Assembly: GCF_963678635.1 (NCBI RefSeq)
Contig: NC_087068.1
Location: forward strand, 21,791,029 to 21,855,028
Origin: Symsagittifera roscoffensis
Taxonomy: Eukaryota > Xenacoelomorpha > Acoela > Convolutidae
Direction of reading: 5' to 3'
DNA length: 64,000 nucleotides
Shown: positions 46,620 through 57,606 of the stretch, piece after piece
Position numbering within the stretch: the stretch's first letter is position 1
How the letters are laid out: each line of letters opens with the position of its first letter
Program-made: the position numbers and the translations under genes
Notes under the pieces: model-generated
Database searches by the model: none
What the model was told of the DNA's origin: nothing
Seen by the model: only the letters and a program-made list of their open reading frames with translations

Positions 46620-47585
46620 GGAGACACAAAATTGAAGAAACATAGTGTGAAAGAATGTACTTATCATGCCAATAAAGATAAAATTTTAAAGAGGATTAAT
46701 GAATTAAAATCTGTTCATAAATTGTTTTCAATGAAATCCGAAACGGACGACGGTTTATCAAGCTGCTCGAATTTTCCGGAACGCCCCTCGTCATATGAAC
46801 TAGAATCTGACAAACCGGTTTTGCCAGAGATAGAACATTTAAAAGGGAAAATAGGTGAGGGAGATTTCGAAAAATTGCGGGACCTCCTAAATCGGAACGC
46901 AGATGTATTTTCAAAACATAAGGCGGATATCGGTTGCTGTAATTTCGTCGAACACGAAATCGAACTAGAAGAGGGCGCCGTTCCCCATAGGGAAGGCGCA
47001 AGGCGAATGACGCCACACAAATCGGAAGCGTGCCGAGCGGAAATAGAAATGTTGCTTGAATACGACATGATAGAACCCCCGAAATCGCCATGGGCTTGCG
47101 GGGTAGTAATGGCGAAAAAGAAAGGGGGGCAGCTGAGATTTTGTTGCGACTTTCGTTACTTGAACGCGGTAACGATAAAAGATGGGTACCCGATACCGCG
47201 AATAGACGAGAGCCTATCTAAGCTTGGTGATGCCAAGTTCTTCACCACATTGGACTTAGGTTCTGCCTTCTGGCAGGTCCCTCTGCGGAAGAAGGACAGA
47301 GAGAAAACCGGATTCGCGTGCGAATTGGGATTGTACCAGTGGAAGAGGATGCCCTTCGGCTTGTGCAATGCAACGGCCACTTTTCAAAGACTGATGGCTC
47401 AGGCTTTGACGAGAAAGACCAAGAAGTACGGGAATCTCGTGATGTGTTACGTGGATGACGTAGTCATAGCGACACCGACCCTGGAAGACCACATTGATAG
47501 GCTCGATGAGGTCTTTGGATGCATGAAAAGAGCAGGATTGAAGAAACCATCGAAATGTGAAATCCTTAGGGATTCGATTCGATAA
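46620..47585 (+). pseudogene. Element A reverse transcriptase (pol, first segment)
   Basis: The frame opens after a TGA at about 46617 and runs to 47585 without an early ATG. It holds a complete RT palm: RFCCDFRYLNAVTI, FTTLDLGSAFWQVPL with the first catalytic Asp, MPFGLCNATATFQRLM, and CYVDDVVIATPT with the catalytic Asp pair. The enzyme would copy the element RNA into DNA. The reading is lost at 47571-47583, where GATTC is present twice in tandem and shifts the frame by five bases. The continuing thumb and RNase H lie in the next frame. Length and motif spacing are as expected for Ty3/gypsy RT. Confidence 0.9.
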
Positions 47586-48538
47586 AGTACCTGGGAAGAA
47601 TGGTGGATAGGCATGGTGTTAGGCCGGACCCGGAAGCAGTGGAAGCAGTGTTGACATGGAAAGCTCCCAGGACGGACACACAGCTCCTGAGCTTCCTAGG
47701 GTTTGCCAATTACTACCGGGAATTCATAAAAGGATATGCGGACAAGGTGTATCCGATGCAGAAGCTGATGCGCAACATGGGGAAAAAGTTCGAATGGAAC
47801 GATGAGGCACAGGTTGCTTTCGAGAACATAAAGCGAGAACTGTGCGAAGCGCCAGTGCTAGGCATGCCTACAATAAAGGGCATGTATGTTCTTGACACAG
47901 ACGCATCGGTAGTGGCCATCTCAGGAATCTTGCATCAAGAGCAAGAATGGAACGGAAGAACAGTTCTCCGTCCCATTGCATACGGCAGCAAGGTCTTGAG
48001 TGACACAGAGATGAAATAATGCGAAATGTTTGCAGTAGTCACCTTCGTGGAAAAGTACCGTGCATACTTGGGGAGCGCTCCCTTCAAGTTACGCGTGGAC
48101 AACAGAGCGTTATCCTGGTTGAAGACCTACTCGATGGATCAGAGTTATATTGGTAGATGGATAGTAAGATTGGATGGCTACCATATGATAATCGAACATA
48201 GGATGCGTGATAAACACCAAAATGCTGACAGCCTCAGCAAGAAAACGGAGTTCTATGAAAGGTTGGAGCAGAAGCAGGCCAATCAGGCGGAAATAAAGGA
48301 GGGATTCTCGTTTCTGAACAAAGAAACTTATGAAGCGCTTCCCTTAACGAGATGGTTGGATAAGTCTGGACATCCAATTCCAGGGCATCCTGAGTTACCT
48401 GTAGAGAAAGCAGCCGAGATAAAGATCCTATCCAAGGAGGACCCGGTCCCCTTGGATCTGTTGCTGCGCTCGAATCTGGTCCAGCAAGAACTCTCTCCTC
48501 TCTCGCATGAACATAAACAGCCTCTCATTATTGGATAA
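47586..48538 (+). pseudogene. Element A RT connection and RNase H (pol, second segment)
   Basis: The continuation of pol starts with YLGRMVDRHGVRPDP and a FLGFANYYREFI motif (the usual RT thumb end). An RNase H follows, with VLDTDASVVAISG (catalytic Asp), a Glu in SDTEM, RVDNRALSWL (Asp) and HQNADSLSK (Asp). All four acidic residues of the family are in place. A TAA at 48017-48019 interrupts it inside the conserved Glu helix, and the same frame continues at once behind it. RNase H removes RNA from the RNA-DNA hybrid. After about 48250 the frame enters a linker, and the reading shifts again at about 48507-48538. Confidence 0.88.
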
Positions 48539-50294
48539 AACGGTGCAAGTCATAGCGCAAGTGATGCGGATGCTGGGTGGATTGTTAGAAAGAAAAGTGA
48601 CCAGAGATTTGTCCGGGAGACGAAAGATGAGAAGAACCAGCGATCACAAGATCAACACCCGGGACAAGAAGATTGGTCCGGGGAGTCGGGAGATAGACGA
48701 GAAAATTCCTGATGAAAAACAGGTCCTAGAGAACAAGGTTTTGTCCGGGGAGTTCAGATGGATGCGAAGAAGGCACAGACATTATCTGGAGGAGCGTGCA
48801 GTCTCCAGCACAACCTCTTCGACGGATGACAATTCCCGAAACTCAGGAATGGACACCTATTCAGACAGGAACTCGAGCTCGGGATCAGAACTGTCAAAAC
48901 TAGCGATACACACACTACTAGTGGAAACTCGGGCAAGGGACCTGGACAGAGAGGTGTACCAGGATCCTGACAGCGATCGCTACCTTATACCAAGCGAAAG
49001 AGTCTTTGACAACGCAGCGGATGACTTGGAGACAATAGCGGTATCGAAACGTTCGATAAGCCTGTTGCCGCAGAAAGAGGTAGTCAGGACTGATCTTCAG
49101 CCGTTTAAACAAGAAACACAGCCGTTGGCGAAGATTTGGTGCGTTAAGATGGAGGAAGACACACACCAGCCCAACGAGCTGAATAGTCAGATGAGGGTCA
49201 TGAAGACGTACTTAAAGGCGAGATACAGACTCTCGGATCTTCTAAGGGCGCAGAGAAATGATCGCATGACAAGCAACCTGGAAAGGTGGATCGAGAATGG
49301 TTCTCCGGATAAAGGGGACCTCGAGGAAGATAGTTATCGCATCCTGAGACAATACATCATGCAGAAGGAAGGGAGGTTATATTTGAACAAGGACGGGATT
49401 GTGGCTTGCAAAAGAAGGGAGGAAGACAGAGTCCTATACAAGTATAACGCGATAGTGTTACCGCAACTCTATCAGACAGAGCTATTATTCAGGTCACATA
49501 ATCAGATGGGCCATCAGGGGATCGACAAAGTATATCAGAGGATCCTGAAGCGCTTTGAGTGGCCTGGGATGAAAAAAGCATGCGAGAAGTGGGTAACAGC
49601 ATGTCTGTCATGCCAACAGGTCAAGGATCCAAGGAAGTTGCCATTTCCTTTACAGTCGATCGAGTCGTCTGAATTCAACGAGGTGGTGCAGATAGATCAC
49701 CAAAAGATATGCATGACAGACAATGGTTATAATCAGGTGCTGGTCATGATAGATCTTTTTACGAAGTACGCAGAGGCCGTGCCCTGCATAACTGCCTCGG
49801 CGGAAGAGACATGCGACCACCTGATCAATACGTGGATAGCAAGACATGGTTGTCCGATGACGTTTCAATCGGATAATGGAACAATTTTCGTTGGAGAGCT
49901 TACGAAAGAGCTTATGAGACGCTCACAGGTCGCTCAGGCTCACTCCACGACATACCACCCTCAGACGAATGGCTTAGTGGAAAGACAGAATAGGACGTTA
50001 GTGTCGATGCTGAGAGTATATTGTTCCAGGTACATGACCGATTGGGACAGATACCTTCCACAGGCGATGGGAGCATACAACAGCACGCAACACTCCACCA
50101 CTGGAGTCAGTCCACACATGATGCTAACTGGACACGAAAAGTCTTTACCCTTAACCTTCTTCTACCCAGAATATGAGGGAAAGAAAACGTCTCCACAGGT
50201 CTACGTGAGGGATGTGATCAGACGCCAACAGGAGTTGAACGATTTGTGTAGACGAAATACTCAGCAAGCACAGGCAAGGCAGAGGAAAAGATAA
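48507..50294 (+). pseudogene. Element A linker and integrase core (pol, third segment)
   Basis: The first about 280 residues are a charged, Ser-rich linker without a recognised domain, unusually long between RNase H and integrase. Then comes a zinc-binding region (SHNQMGHQG, and CLSCQQVK near residue 370) and the DDE core. The core has Asp in QIDHQKI (about 49692), Asp in FQSDNGTIF (about 49864) and Glu in TNGLVERQNRTL (about 49965-50000), all conserved. The enzyme joins element cDNA to host DNA. The frame ends at a TAA (50292-50294) just after the core, and the same frame continues directly behind it with the C-terminal domain. Confidence 0.9.
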
Positions 50295-51851
50295 GACAAG
50301 AAAGCAGCTGGTGCAAAAGTTTACTCGGTGGGAGACTACGTATGGGTATTTCAGAACGTTATACCACCGAAAGGGACGAAAAAGCTCCTAAAAAAATGGA
50401 GGGGACCCTTCATGATTACAGAGGTGCACTAGGAGGGACGCTTTTATAGACTGAGTACTGGCCGAGCCGCTCACTACGAGAACATCAAGCCACACAATCC
50501 ATCGACAGAAGACTGGTGTATACCTGCAGATATGGAAGAAGGGGATTATCTAATGATGGATCCTGCTTGTGAGGTCAACGAGAAGGGCACCAGGGAGAAG
50601 AACGATGGAAACGAAGTCGTAGAGGAAGGAACGGATACACCGCTGGACCTGGATCCAAACGAGGAGATCGAATCGGAAGATGAAACCTTACCCTACGCAG
50701 AGGAAGATTGGCAGGATCCCGAACAGACAGAAGTTCCCAAGAACTTGGAACCGGATCTTCCGTTCACGATACAGACTCGTCAGAAGGACGGGACGAGACC
50801 AAGAAAGAAATACAATCCTTACGGTGAAGAATTTGTAGTGGATAGGATAGATCTGAAGAAGATAGTGGAGGAAGTAGTGGGTCTAGAGGAAATAACTGTG
50901 TCACAAGACATTGACATAGTCGATGATCACGACGATGAGTGGGTTGACGACTGGTCGAAACCCGAGGTAGAATTTGACGACGAGCAACAGCAGTCATATG
51001 AACAAGACTTGACGGACCTGCGTGTCTTAGAGTGGCTGAATGAAACGACCTCGGGTCCTGAGGAGACCAGCGTCACGATTCAAGACGTAGATCGTGAAAG
51101 CATGAAATACATCAAGACCGATCAAGATGATCCTTCCCGGGCTGCCCAGGAAGGACGACTACTCATTCCAGCTTCTAACCTCGACTTGATACCCGGTATG
51201 CGATCGACGGGGATGTCTATGGATATTTTTGTCCGGGGAGTGGGGGTAGGACTTACCCACACTGAAAACTTGATAATAAAAAAATTAAGAATAGCAAGAG
51301 AAACAGGAGACTTAGAAGCAGAAACAGGCGAAGAACCTAAGAAACCTGACATAGGCAGGGTAGTTGAATCATATTTTAACTTACCAAATGAATATTCAAG
51401 TAACATAATACTAACAGACAGTGATTTCATACTCACAAACAGAACATGTGCGATAGCAATCACAGCAGACATGAGTTTTAGGACAGCGCTAGCGGCAGAC
51501 TTTAAGAGAGAATACAAAAACGTGGAATTCCTTTGGAAGCAAAGACCAGGGATAGGGGGCGTAGCGGCCTTACCTCCGGCGGCGTCGCAGATACCGGTAA
51601 AATACCTATGCTTCTTGGTAACGAGGGCGACGGAGAAGCAGCACGTGGACCCAGAGAACCTAGTCTTGTCCTTGACGAGGCTGAGGGACTTCCTCGTGGA
51701 AATGGACGTGAAGGAGCTCTCGCTTCCAGTGTACGATCCAAACAGAGGACGATTGCATCCTCGGGAACTGTACGCGCTTGTACACGTGATATTGTCTGAT
51801 ACGAATATACAAGTATATCTACATAAGAAATATTACTTAAGTATAGGCTGA
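50295..51851 (+). pseudogene. Element A integrase C-terminus, acidic tail and macro-like domain
   Basis: In the integrase frame, after the TAA, the reading gives GDYVWVF and KKWRGPFMI, a GPY/F-type integrase C-terminal module. A TAG at 50430 is the second break; the frame is then open from 50433 to 51851. A long acidic region follows (about 50530-51100). Residues about 300-438 of the last open piece (51429-51846) resemble a macro domain of the TARG1/OARD1 type. The shared order is: strand with CAIAITADMSF, then AADFKREYKNVEFL, RPGIGGVAAL, KYLCFLVTR, a helix beginning PENLVLSL, ELSLPVYDP, and NIQVYLHKKY. The Lys and Asp needed for de-ADP-ribosylation in human TARG1 appear as Arg and Gly by eye alignment. 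Binding of ADP-ribose or a related ligand is an inference; catalysis looks unlikely. Confidence 0.62.
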
Positions 51852-52265
51852 GTGACGTACGAGAGGGTGTTAGGCCAAAGACTAAGTTGTATGTAATATG
51901 TGATATGTGTGTTATGTTATGTTACGTTGTGTTATGTGTTAGGTTATTAAGATCGTGGGTAAGGAGGGGTTAGTGACCATGAACAACTGAATGACGATCT
52001 TAGGAATAGATCCAAAGTTTGGACTGTCCAATCTTAGGTCGAATTCCAAAATTTTAGAGACCGATTGATTTTAATAAATTTTAGGATAAAATATCTTTTT
52101 ATCTGAACTGTTTTTAAGCAAATTATAGCTTTTTAGCGATATGTGTTAAGATGGAACTGACAAGTGTGACATTCGTAACCTCTTTTCTAGATCCTGATTG
52201 ATCATTTAATTACTCACTTGAGTCAAATCTTTGAATCAAAACCGAATCGAACTTGAAAGAATAGA
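51852..52265 (+). other. Spacer between pol and ORF3
   Basis: Non-coding. It contains a TG-rich stretch (51885-51945) made of repeated TGTTATGT and TGATATGTG variants, followed by AT-rich sequence. It could carry a splice acceptor or internal promoter for ORF3, but none is evident. Confidence 0.5.
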
Positions 52266-52856
52266 ATGGATAACTTCAACTTGGATGAATTGATGGACCT
52301 GGCAGAGGCATATGTGGGACCGATGGTAGATGCGATCTATCGTCGGCTGATCGATCGAGACTTCGCTCTGGAGGACCCATAGGTAGTCATGTTGCTGACC
52401 GCCCTGATCAACATCTTGGGGTATGACAACCGTGGGGACCGCCCCACGGAAGTCCTGTTGATGGCAGCATATGGAGAAAGGGGAGTACTAGACCGCCCGA
52501 ACATGAGAGTGATGAGGTGGAGAAACGGGGCTCTCTCAGGGAGTGACTTGGCGAATGAGCCTGGATTTGGAAGTTCTAGGACTTACCAACCAGGTGAGAT
52601 GCCTATGCCCTCCAAGCCCAAACCTGGGCAGACGAGAATGCATCAGGAGATGAACAGCGAGGTGGCCTCGTCTGGTTCACCACTGAGAGCAGCTGTGCCA
52701 CCAAAAAGGGCGAAAGTAGGACAAAAGGTTCAGACGAACCAAACCATGCAAGATCTGGAAGAGATGAACGATGAACTGAAAAGTACGAAGAAGGAGCTGG
52801 ACGAGATGAACAAAAGTATGCTCCAGATGGAGAAACATGTGGAGAAAATTGTTTGA
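52266..52856 (+). pseudogene. Element A ORF3, segment 1 (N-terminus, coiled coil)
   Basis: ATG at 52266 (MDNFNLDELMDLAEAY) starts a frame that meets TAG at 52380 and continues in the same frame (LLTALINILGYDNRGD) to 52856. Its end is a coiled coil (LEEMNDELKSTKKELDEM), which goes on in segment 2 in another frame (QEIERLRQDYKERSKQ). The reading frame therefore shifts within 52837-52856. Together with the five following segments this forms one ORF of about 8.3 kb, in the position where other elements keep env. No signal peptide is seen. The breaks are TAG 52380, TAA 57604, and frameshifts near 52850, 55300, 56800 and 59075. Confidence 0.75.
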
Positions 52857-55329
52857 AGACTGCAACAAAAAGCAGGGTCAAGAGATTGAGCGCTTGAGGC
52901 AGGACTACAAAGAGCGATCGAAACAGATGGCGTTGACAACGGCCGTGGAGAAAGTGATACCTGCAAGGAATATTCCTCGTGGGCAGTCCCCGATGGAGCT
53001 CTTGACGCCTCGAGAAATGAGTCAAACAACGGAGACACGGCTCCCAGCAGAGACAAATGGAGTAACAATCCCGGAGCCTAGTGACACCTTGGCTGACCCC
53101 GTCGTGGAACAGACAGTGAGGAAGCTGATAGAGACAGCTGGACGACTGGTCGCTAACAAGAATGCGCCAGGTTCCGGGGTGACTGCACCCTATGGAACGA
53201 TTGACGACACGGGCAGAGTACGACTCTCCCAGACCGTGATCAGACAGGGGATAAGTGACGTGACACCACTCATGGGGAGCTCGAGGGCCCCAGAGAGAAG
53301 AGTAGGGAAGATGCCAGCGAAGAAAGTGTCTCGCATAATAGACGTGCAAAAAAATAATCAATTGAAATATAATTTCACGGGAGTTGCGGAGACAGATCCG
53401 AGGGCCTGCTTCAATCGAGCGACTTGGAGCCCGGCTGTAAACCTGCAGCAACCACCACTCGGGACATCTCATCTGATACTGGGAGACAGCTTGGTCAGAG
53501 TGCTGTCGAATTTGAGGACCTCGTGGGTCACCACGGTGATGGCCTTTGGAGGCGCGACGATAGCCCAGTTATATCGAATGGTGGAACTGATGAATCCAGG
53601 GAGGATCTCCAATGTGATAATCTTAGTTGGGACGAATGACATCTCCAGAGGTTCAGATGAGCAGGAAGCACTATGGGAGTCAATGATGGTGTGTTTGTTT
53701 ACTACCCTCTGGCAGAAATTCAATTGCGCGGTACTGACTGTTTGCACTGTGCCAATGAATACGAGAAGCCTGACAGCATCAGGAAGAAGGCACAACGAGG
53801 GAATCGTCAGGTGGAATAACATATTGAGGAACCTCGCAAGTCAGAACGCCGGAAGAATGATCCTCATGGACATCGAACATGAGTTGAGAGCTATGGATCA
53901 GGCCAGACTGACCACGGACGGCATCCACTTCGACAGTATCGAAGGACAAGCTTGGTTTAATCGAGTCTTCCAAGAGCGGTTGGACGAGCTGGAAGCAGAA
54001 ATCTTTGACACAGGAGTGCTGAAGGAAGAAGGAACAGCGAGTGACGCGGTGATTACCACCTTTGTGCCCCCTAGCTTGAAAACACGCTTGGGTACGGTCC
54101 CGGCCGTCACGAACTACAGGCAACAAAGCTCCAGCGAACCAGGTCAAAGGACAGACGTACAGGATCGATTGGGAGAAGCGCCGATGAGGAGGACCATCCA
54201 TCCTAGGAGAAGAAGAGGACCTGTCAACCCAATTGAAGAGACAGCCGGCACGTCTAGATCGGACACTAGATCGGACACTAGATCGGAGACGACAAGTACC
54301 AGTCGAGAGGAGAGACGTCCGGGCAGAGGCTCGTTGATGTGGTCAAGACCCATACCGTCTCCCTGGCATGTATACAAAGACGAGCTAATGAAGCTGGATC
54401 TCCAGAGGGTAAGCTTCATCGAAGATGCAAAGAGGATGCTGAATGGAGCGACGCTATTCGTCAGCAGATTGTACTCGATAACCGGCGTAGACTGGTTGAT
54501 AGCCGCTAGCATAAATTTCAGCTCCACGACGGCCTTGAGATTTGCTGACCTAGAGGGACTGCCCTCTAAAAACACAATGGGACCAGTGAACGCGAGACCA
54601 TTGCAAGACGTGAGGTTGAATCATGACGAAGGGAATCGAGAAGAGAGACCTGGAAGATTTCTAGTGACAAGGGCACCGATCGGACAACATGTGAAGATGT
54701 TCAAGCAACTAAGCTCACCCCCTGGTCATGTGAAGGTGAGAATATACCCAAAACTAGTGAATCAAGATGGTGATGCCCAGAGATACGGCGGATTATTAGC
54801 GATAAAGAAAAATGAGACCATCTTCGCCGCCTATGACAAAGCAGAAATGAGGAAGGCCAAGATTATGATAGTAGCGAATTCAGAGTTCGTGTACACCTCC
54901 AAGTCTCTGTTTTGGCCGGACGTCATAATGTTGGCAGCGGTCGACCTGGACCTACTGCAATCGATATCTCTGGCTATAGGGGTACAAAGGCAGACGGAAA
55001 TGAACCCAATTACGATTGTGTTTGCTGGCATCAATGACCATTTACACAGTAGAGGTTTTCTGAGCAGACTCAGAGATCCTACAACGGCAGAGAACGCTGT
55101 AAGGCCCGCAATAAAAGATATCCTTGAGTCGATAGGTGAATTGGTGGATGCGACGAAGGAGGGGTCGTTCACCAAAGTGACACCGAGAATAGTATTTGCG
55201 TTGTCTCCGGGATATGCACATCTCCCGGATGGACTGAAATTTGTGTATGCGATTGTGACCTTACAGAATGTGTCCGATTACTCTGGAAACCTTCTGGACC
55301 CAGGAAGTGAAGGGACAGGAGGGCTTTGA
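52837..55329 (+). pseudogene. Element A ORF3, segment 2: SGNH hydrolase domain plus degenerate second copy
   Basis: In this 830-residue open frame, residues about 210-390 form an SGNH (GDSL-type) hydrolase. Block I is LILGDSLVRVL with Ser218 as nucleophile. Block II is FGGATI with Gly238. Block III is LVGTNDIS with Asn267. Block V is TTDGIHFD with Asp361 and His364. All four catalytic residues are present, so an esterase or lipase-like activity is plausible; the substrate is unknown. A linker rich in Arg, Ser and Thr follows, with a three-fold RSDT/RSET repeat near residue 475. Residues about 600-830 look like a second, degenerate SGNH-like fold. It has IMIVANSEF in place of GDS (Ser682), FAGINDHLH (Asn733), and LPDGLKF with Lys801 where His is expected. 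The open frame is unbroken within the segment. Confidence 0.75.
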
Positions 55330-56872
55330 ACGGACAGACAGCATGCTAGAAGGGTTGGGAGCCAGATGGACCGCGTCCTTCTTGGCAAAAGTTTACCCGA
55401 AATTCTCGCATTACTTGATAGAAGAATTCCTCCAAGCAGTAGTGGAAGTATCGATAGGGGAACTAATAGCCTTGTTCGTGACATTTGGAGCAGAGAGTTT
55501 CGTGAACGGACCGGCGATACTGCTCACCGACGGAATCCAGAACCTGCGGCTAGATGGACTTCTGACATTGATTGCAATTACCCACGGAAACTTGGGAGGA
55601 CTGATGAAACTGACACGTTGTCCAGGGCAGATGAGAGAGAGAGTGAGGAACTTGGATATGAAGAAATCCACGGACTCGTGGAACAAGATAAGAGACCTGA
55701 GACACACTCTTATCGTGTATCTCTTACAACAAAATCGCTTTGCAACGGGAGAAGACGAGACGATTGAAAGAGAGGAAGATGTTAGACGACATGTTGGAGG
55801 CATGCCGCTGTTAACCGATCTGAGCTTGGCTATGAGAACCGATCCCTTGGCGCTGATCAGACGAGTCACGGAGTTTGTGACGGTGATCTATGGACCAGCA
55901 GTCACGTTTGCGTTCCCTGACGTTAAAGTGAAAGCATTTAGGAGGTCGGTGCTGTACCTGAACCTCATATCAGCAGTGGACGGTAGTACACTGAGCTGGT
56001 GTGAGCAGCACACATTGCGGGAGCTCATGAGTGAAGATCTGTTGTTTACGGAAATATCAGAGCCAGAGATGACAGTCATCAATTTTGACGATCACTTTCG
56101 TGATCGCATGGGAGAAGTAGAAAGAGGACACATTGAAGTGTTTCCGAAGCTTTGGAATCTGAGACCCTATGATAAAACGAATGGTGAAATAACCAGAGTG
56201 CCTCGTCTCACTGCAGCATATCATAAAGTGAGAGAAGAGACGAAGGACTGGGGTGATTACAAGAAGCTGCCGGAGGCAATCCCTGAATTCCCTCTGATAA
56301 GAAGGATGTTGCTCGGAGCAGTCTCCGTGGTACAAACTCCTAGATTGAGAGCATTCGAAACCAATGAAAGGAGAGTAGGGAATTTCATGGGAACGATGGA
56401 TCCATACTTTGTAGGGAGAAATGCCGCCGTGTTACAATACACACGATTTGCATATACGGATCAAGCAACGAGAAGGCGAATAAGCAACGCCGCGACTCCC
56501 AAGCCTGGGAAATTCGACGAGGATTGGACGGGATTAGGCTTAGCTCCGACGAGGATGAGAGGCAGGACCGAACTGCCTGAAGCCTCCTTAATCCTGACTA
56601 GTGTGAAACAGGAGATGAAAGTGGGAGGAATACTGCAGCCGACAATGATGAACAAGGACCATCGAGCTCGAACAAGGATAAGTCAGAAGGAGATGACGGA
56701 CAGGGAGGAAGCCGTCAAACCGAAGAAGCCATGCAACAAGATCAAGCTGGCGGGGAAGACGACAGGGCATCGACAGGAGGAACATCTAGCCTGGATTTCA
56801 ATATCTTCAGTGATCTTGAGAACAATGCAGATTTGTTGGAAACGACTGAGCCAGCGGATGAAGGCATCTTGA
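55268..56872 (+). pseudogene. Element A ORF3, segment 3, unknown
   Basis: Continuation of ORF3 in another frame, entered at about 55268-55329. The 534-residue open piece is mainly helical by appearance. It has hydrophobic stretches such as IGELIALFVTFGAESF and DGLLTLIAITHGNLGG, too polar overall to be convincing membrane segments, and a basic C-terminal part. No domain recognised. Its strong purine bias on the plus strand matches the rest of element A. Confidence 0.6.
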
Positions 56873-57606
56873 CACTGGAGCTTTCGTCAGCCTTTATAGA
56901 AATGAAACGGAATTTGCCGGAGAGCAGCTCTCCTGGCAATTCAAGAAATAAAGACCAGAGAATCCTCATGGAATCACCTAGGAGGAGAAGAATAGAGGCC
57001 TCAGCCAGAGTACCTTTCTTGGGAACGCTGCCAGAAGAAGAATGGGAAGTACATCACCGAGACCACGAGAGTAGGACGGGATGCAAATTGGACAGAGTGG
57101 CGTTTATGGAAGAAGTCTCGACCGTGATTCAAAGCTATGGGACCCAGTCCATTCTGAAAACGGGTCTCAACCAACCCTTGATGAGGGAAGTCCTTGACAA
57201 GCTTGATGATTGTGAAGGGAGACTGAGTGAGTTGTTGATCGACTCGGCCACTGATGAAAGTGAAGCAAATTCTCCCATCAAGATGACACCGCAGGACGAT
57301 AAAGGAGAGGTGGTGTATCTGTCAAGAACCAGGAGAGGGACGATGCGATCAAAATTGGTGATTGATAAAATCAATGCGATGAAAATGAAGTTAGGCAGCA
57401 GAGTGATGCCGAGGAGAGTCGGAAAGACGAAGGTGGATTCAGAGATATCGATGAAAGCGGTTAACTCAGCGAAAACTAAACGAGTCGAGGAAGTCATGGA
57501 TTTGGGGCAAGGTGATTATCAACTGCCTGGCACAGATAAAATGTTGACTGATATAGCGATGGTGCCACCCATTCTCATGTTGGGGATAAAGTCAACAGGT
57601 TATTAA
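56731..57606 (+). pseudogene. Element A ORF3, segment 4, unknown
   Basis: A 291-residue open piece in a different frame from segment 3, entered within 56731-56872. The first part is acidic, then a basic ESPRRRRIEA stretch, a predicted mixed region with EEEWEVHHRDHESR, and a Lys/Arg-rich tail. It stops at TAA 57604-57606; the same frame resumes behind it and runs into segment 5. I recognise no domain. Confidence 0.55.

Noticed and set aside
52603-53472. 289-residue minus-strand open frame
   Set aside because: It lies opposite the ORF3 coding sequence, whose plus-strand reading contains a recognisable SGNH domain. The minus frame shows no domain and is a by-product of the purine-rich coding bias.
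55366-55767. 133-residue plus-strand frame inside ORF3
   Set aside because: It lies in an alternative frame under the longer 534-residue segment, without domain or independent support.
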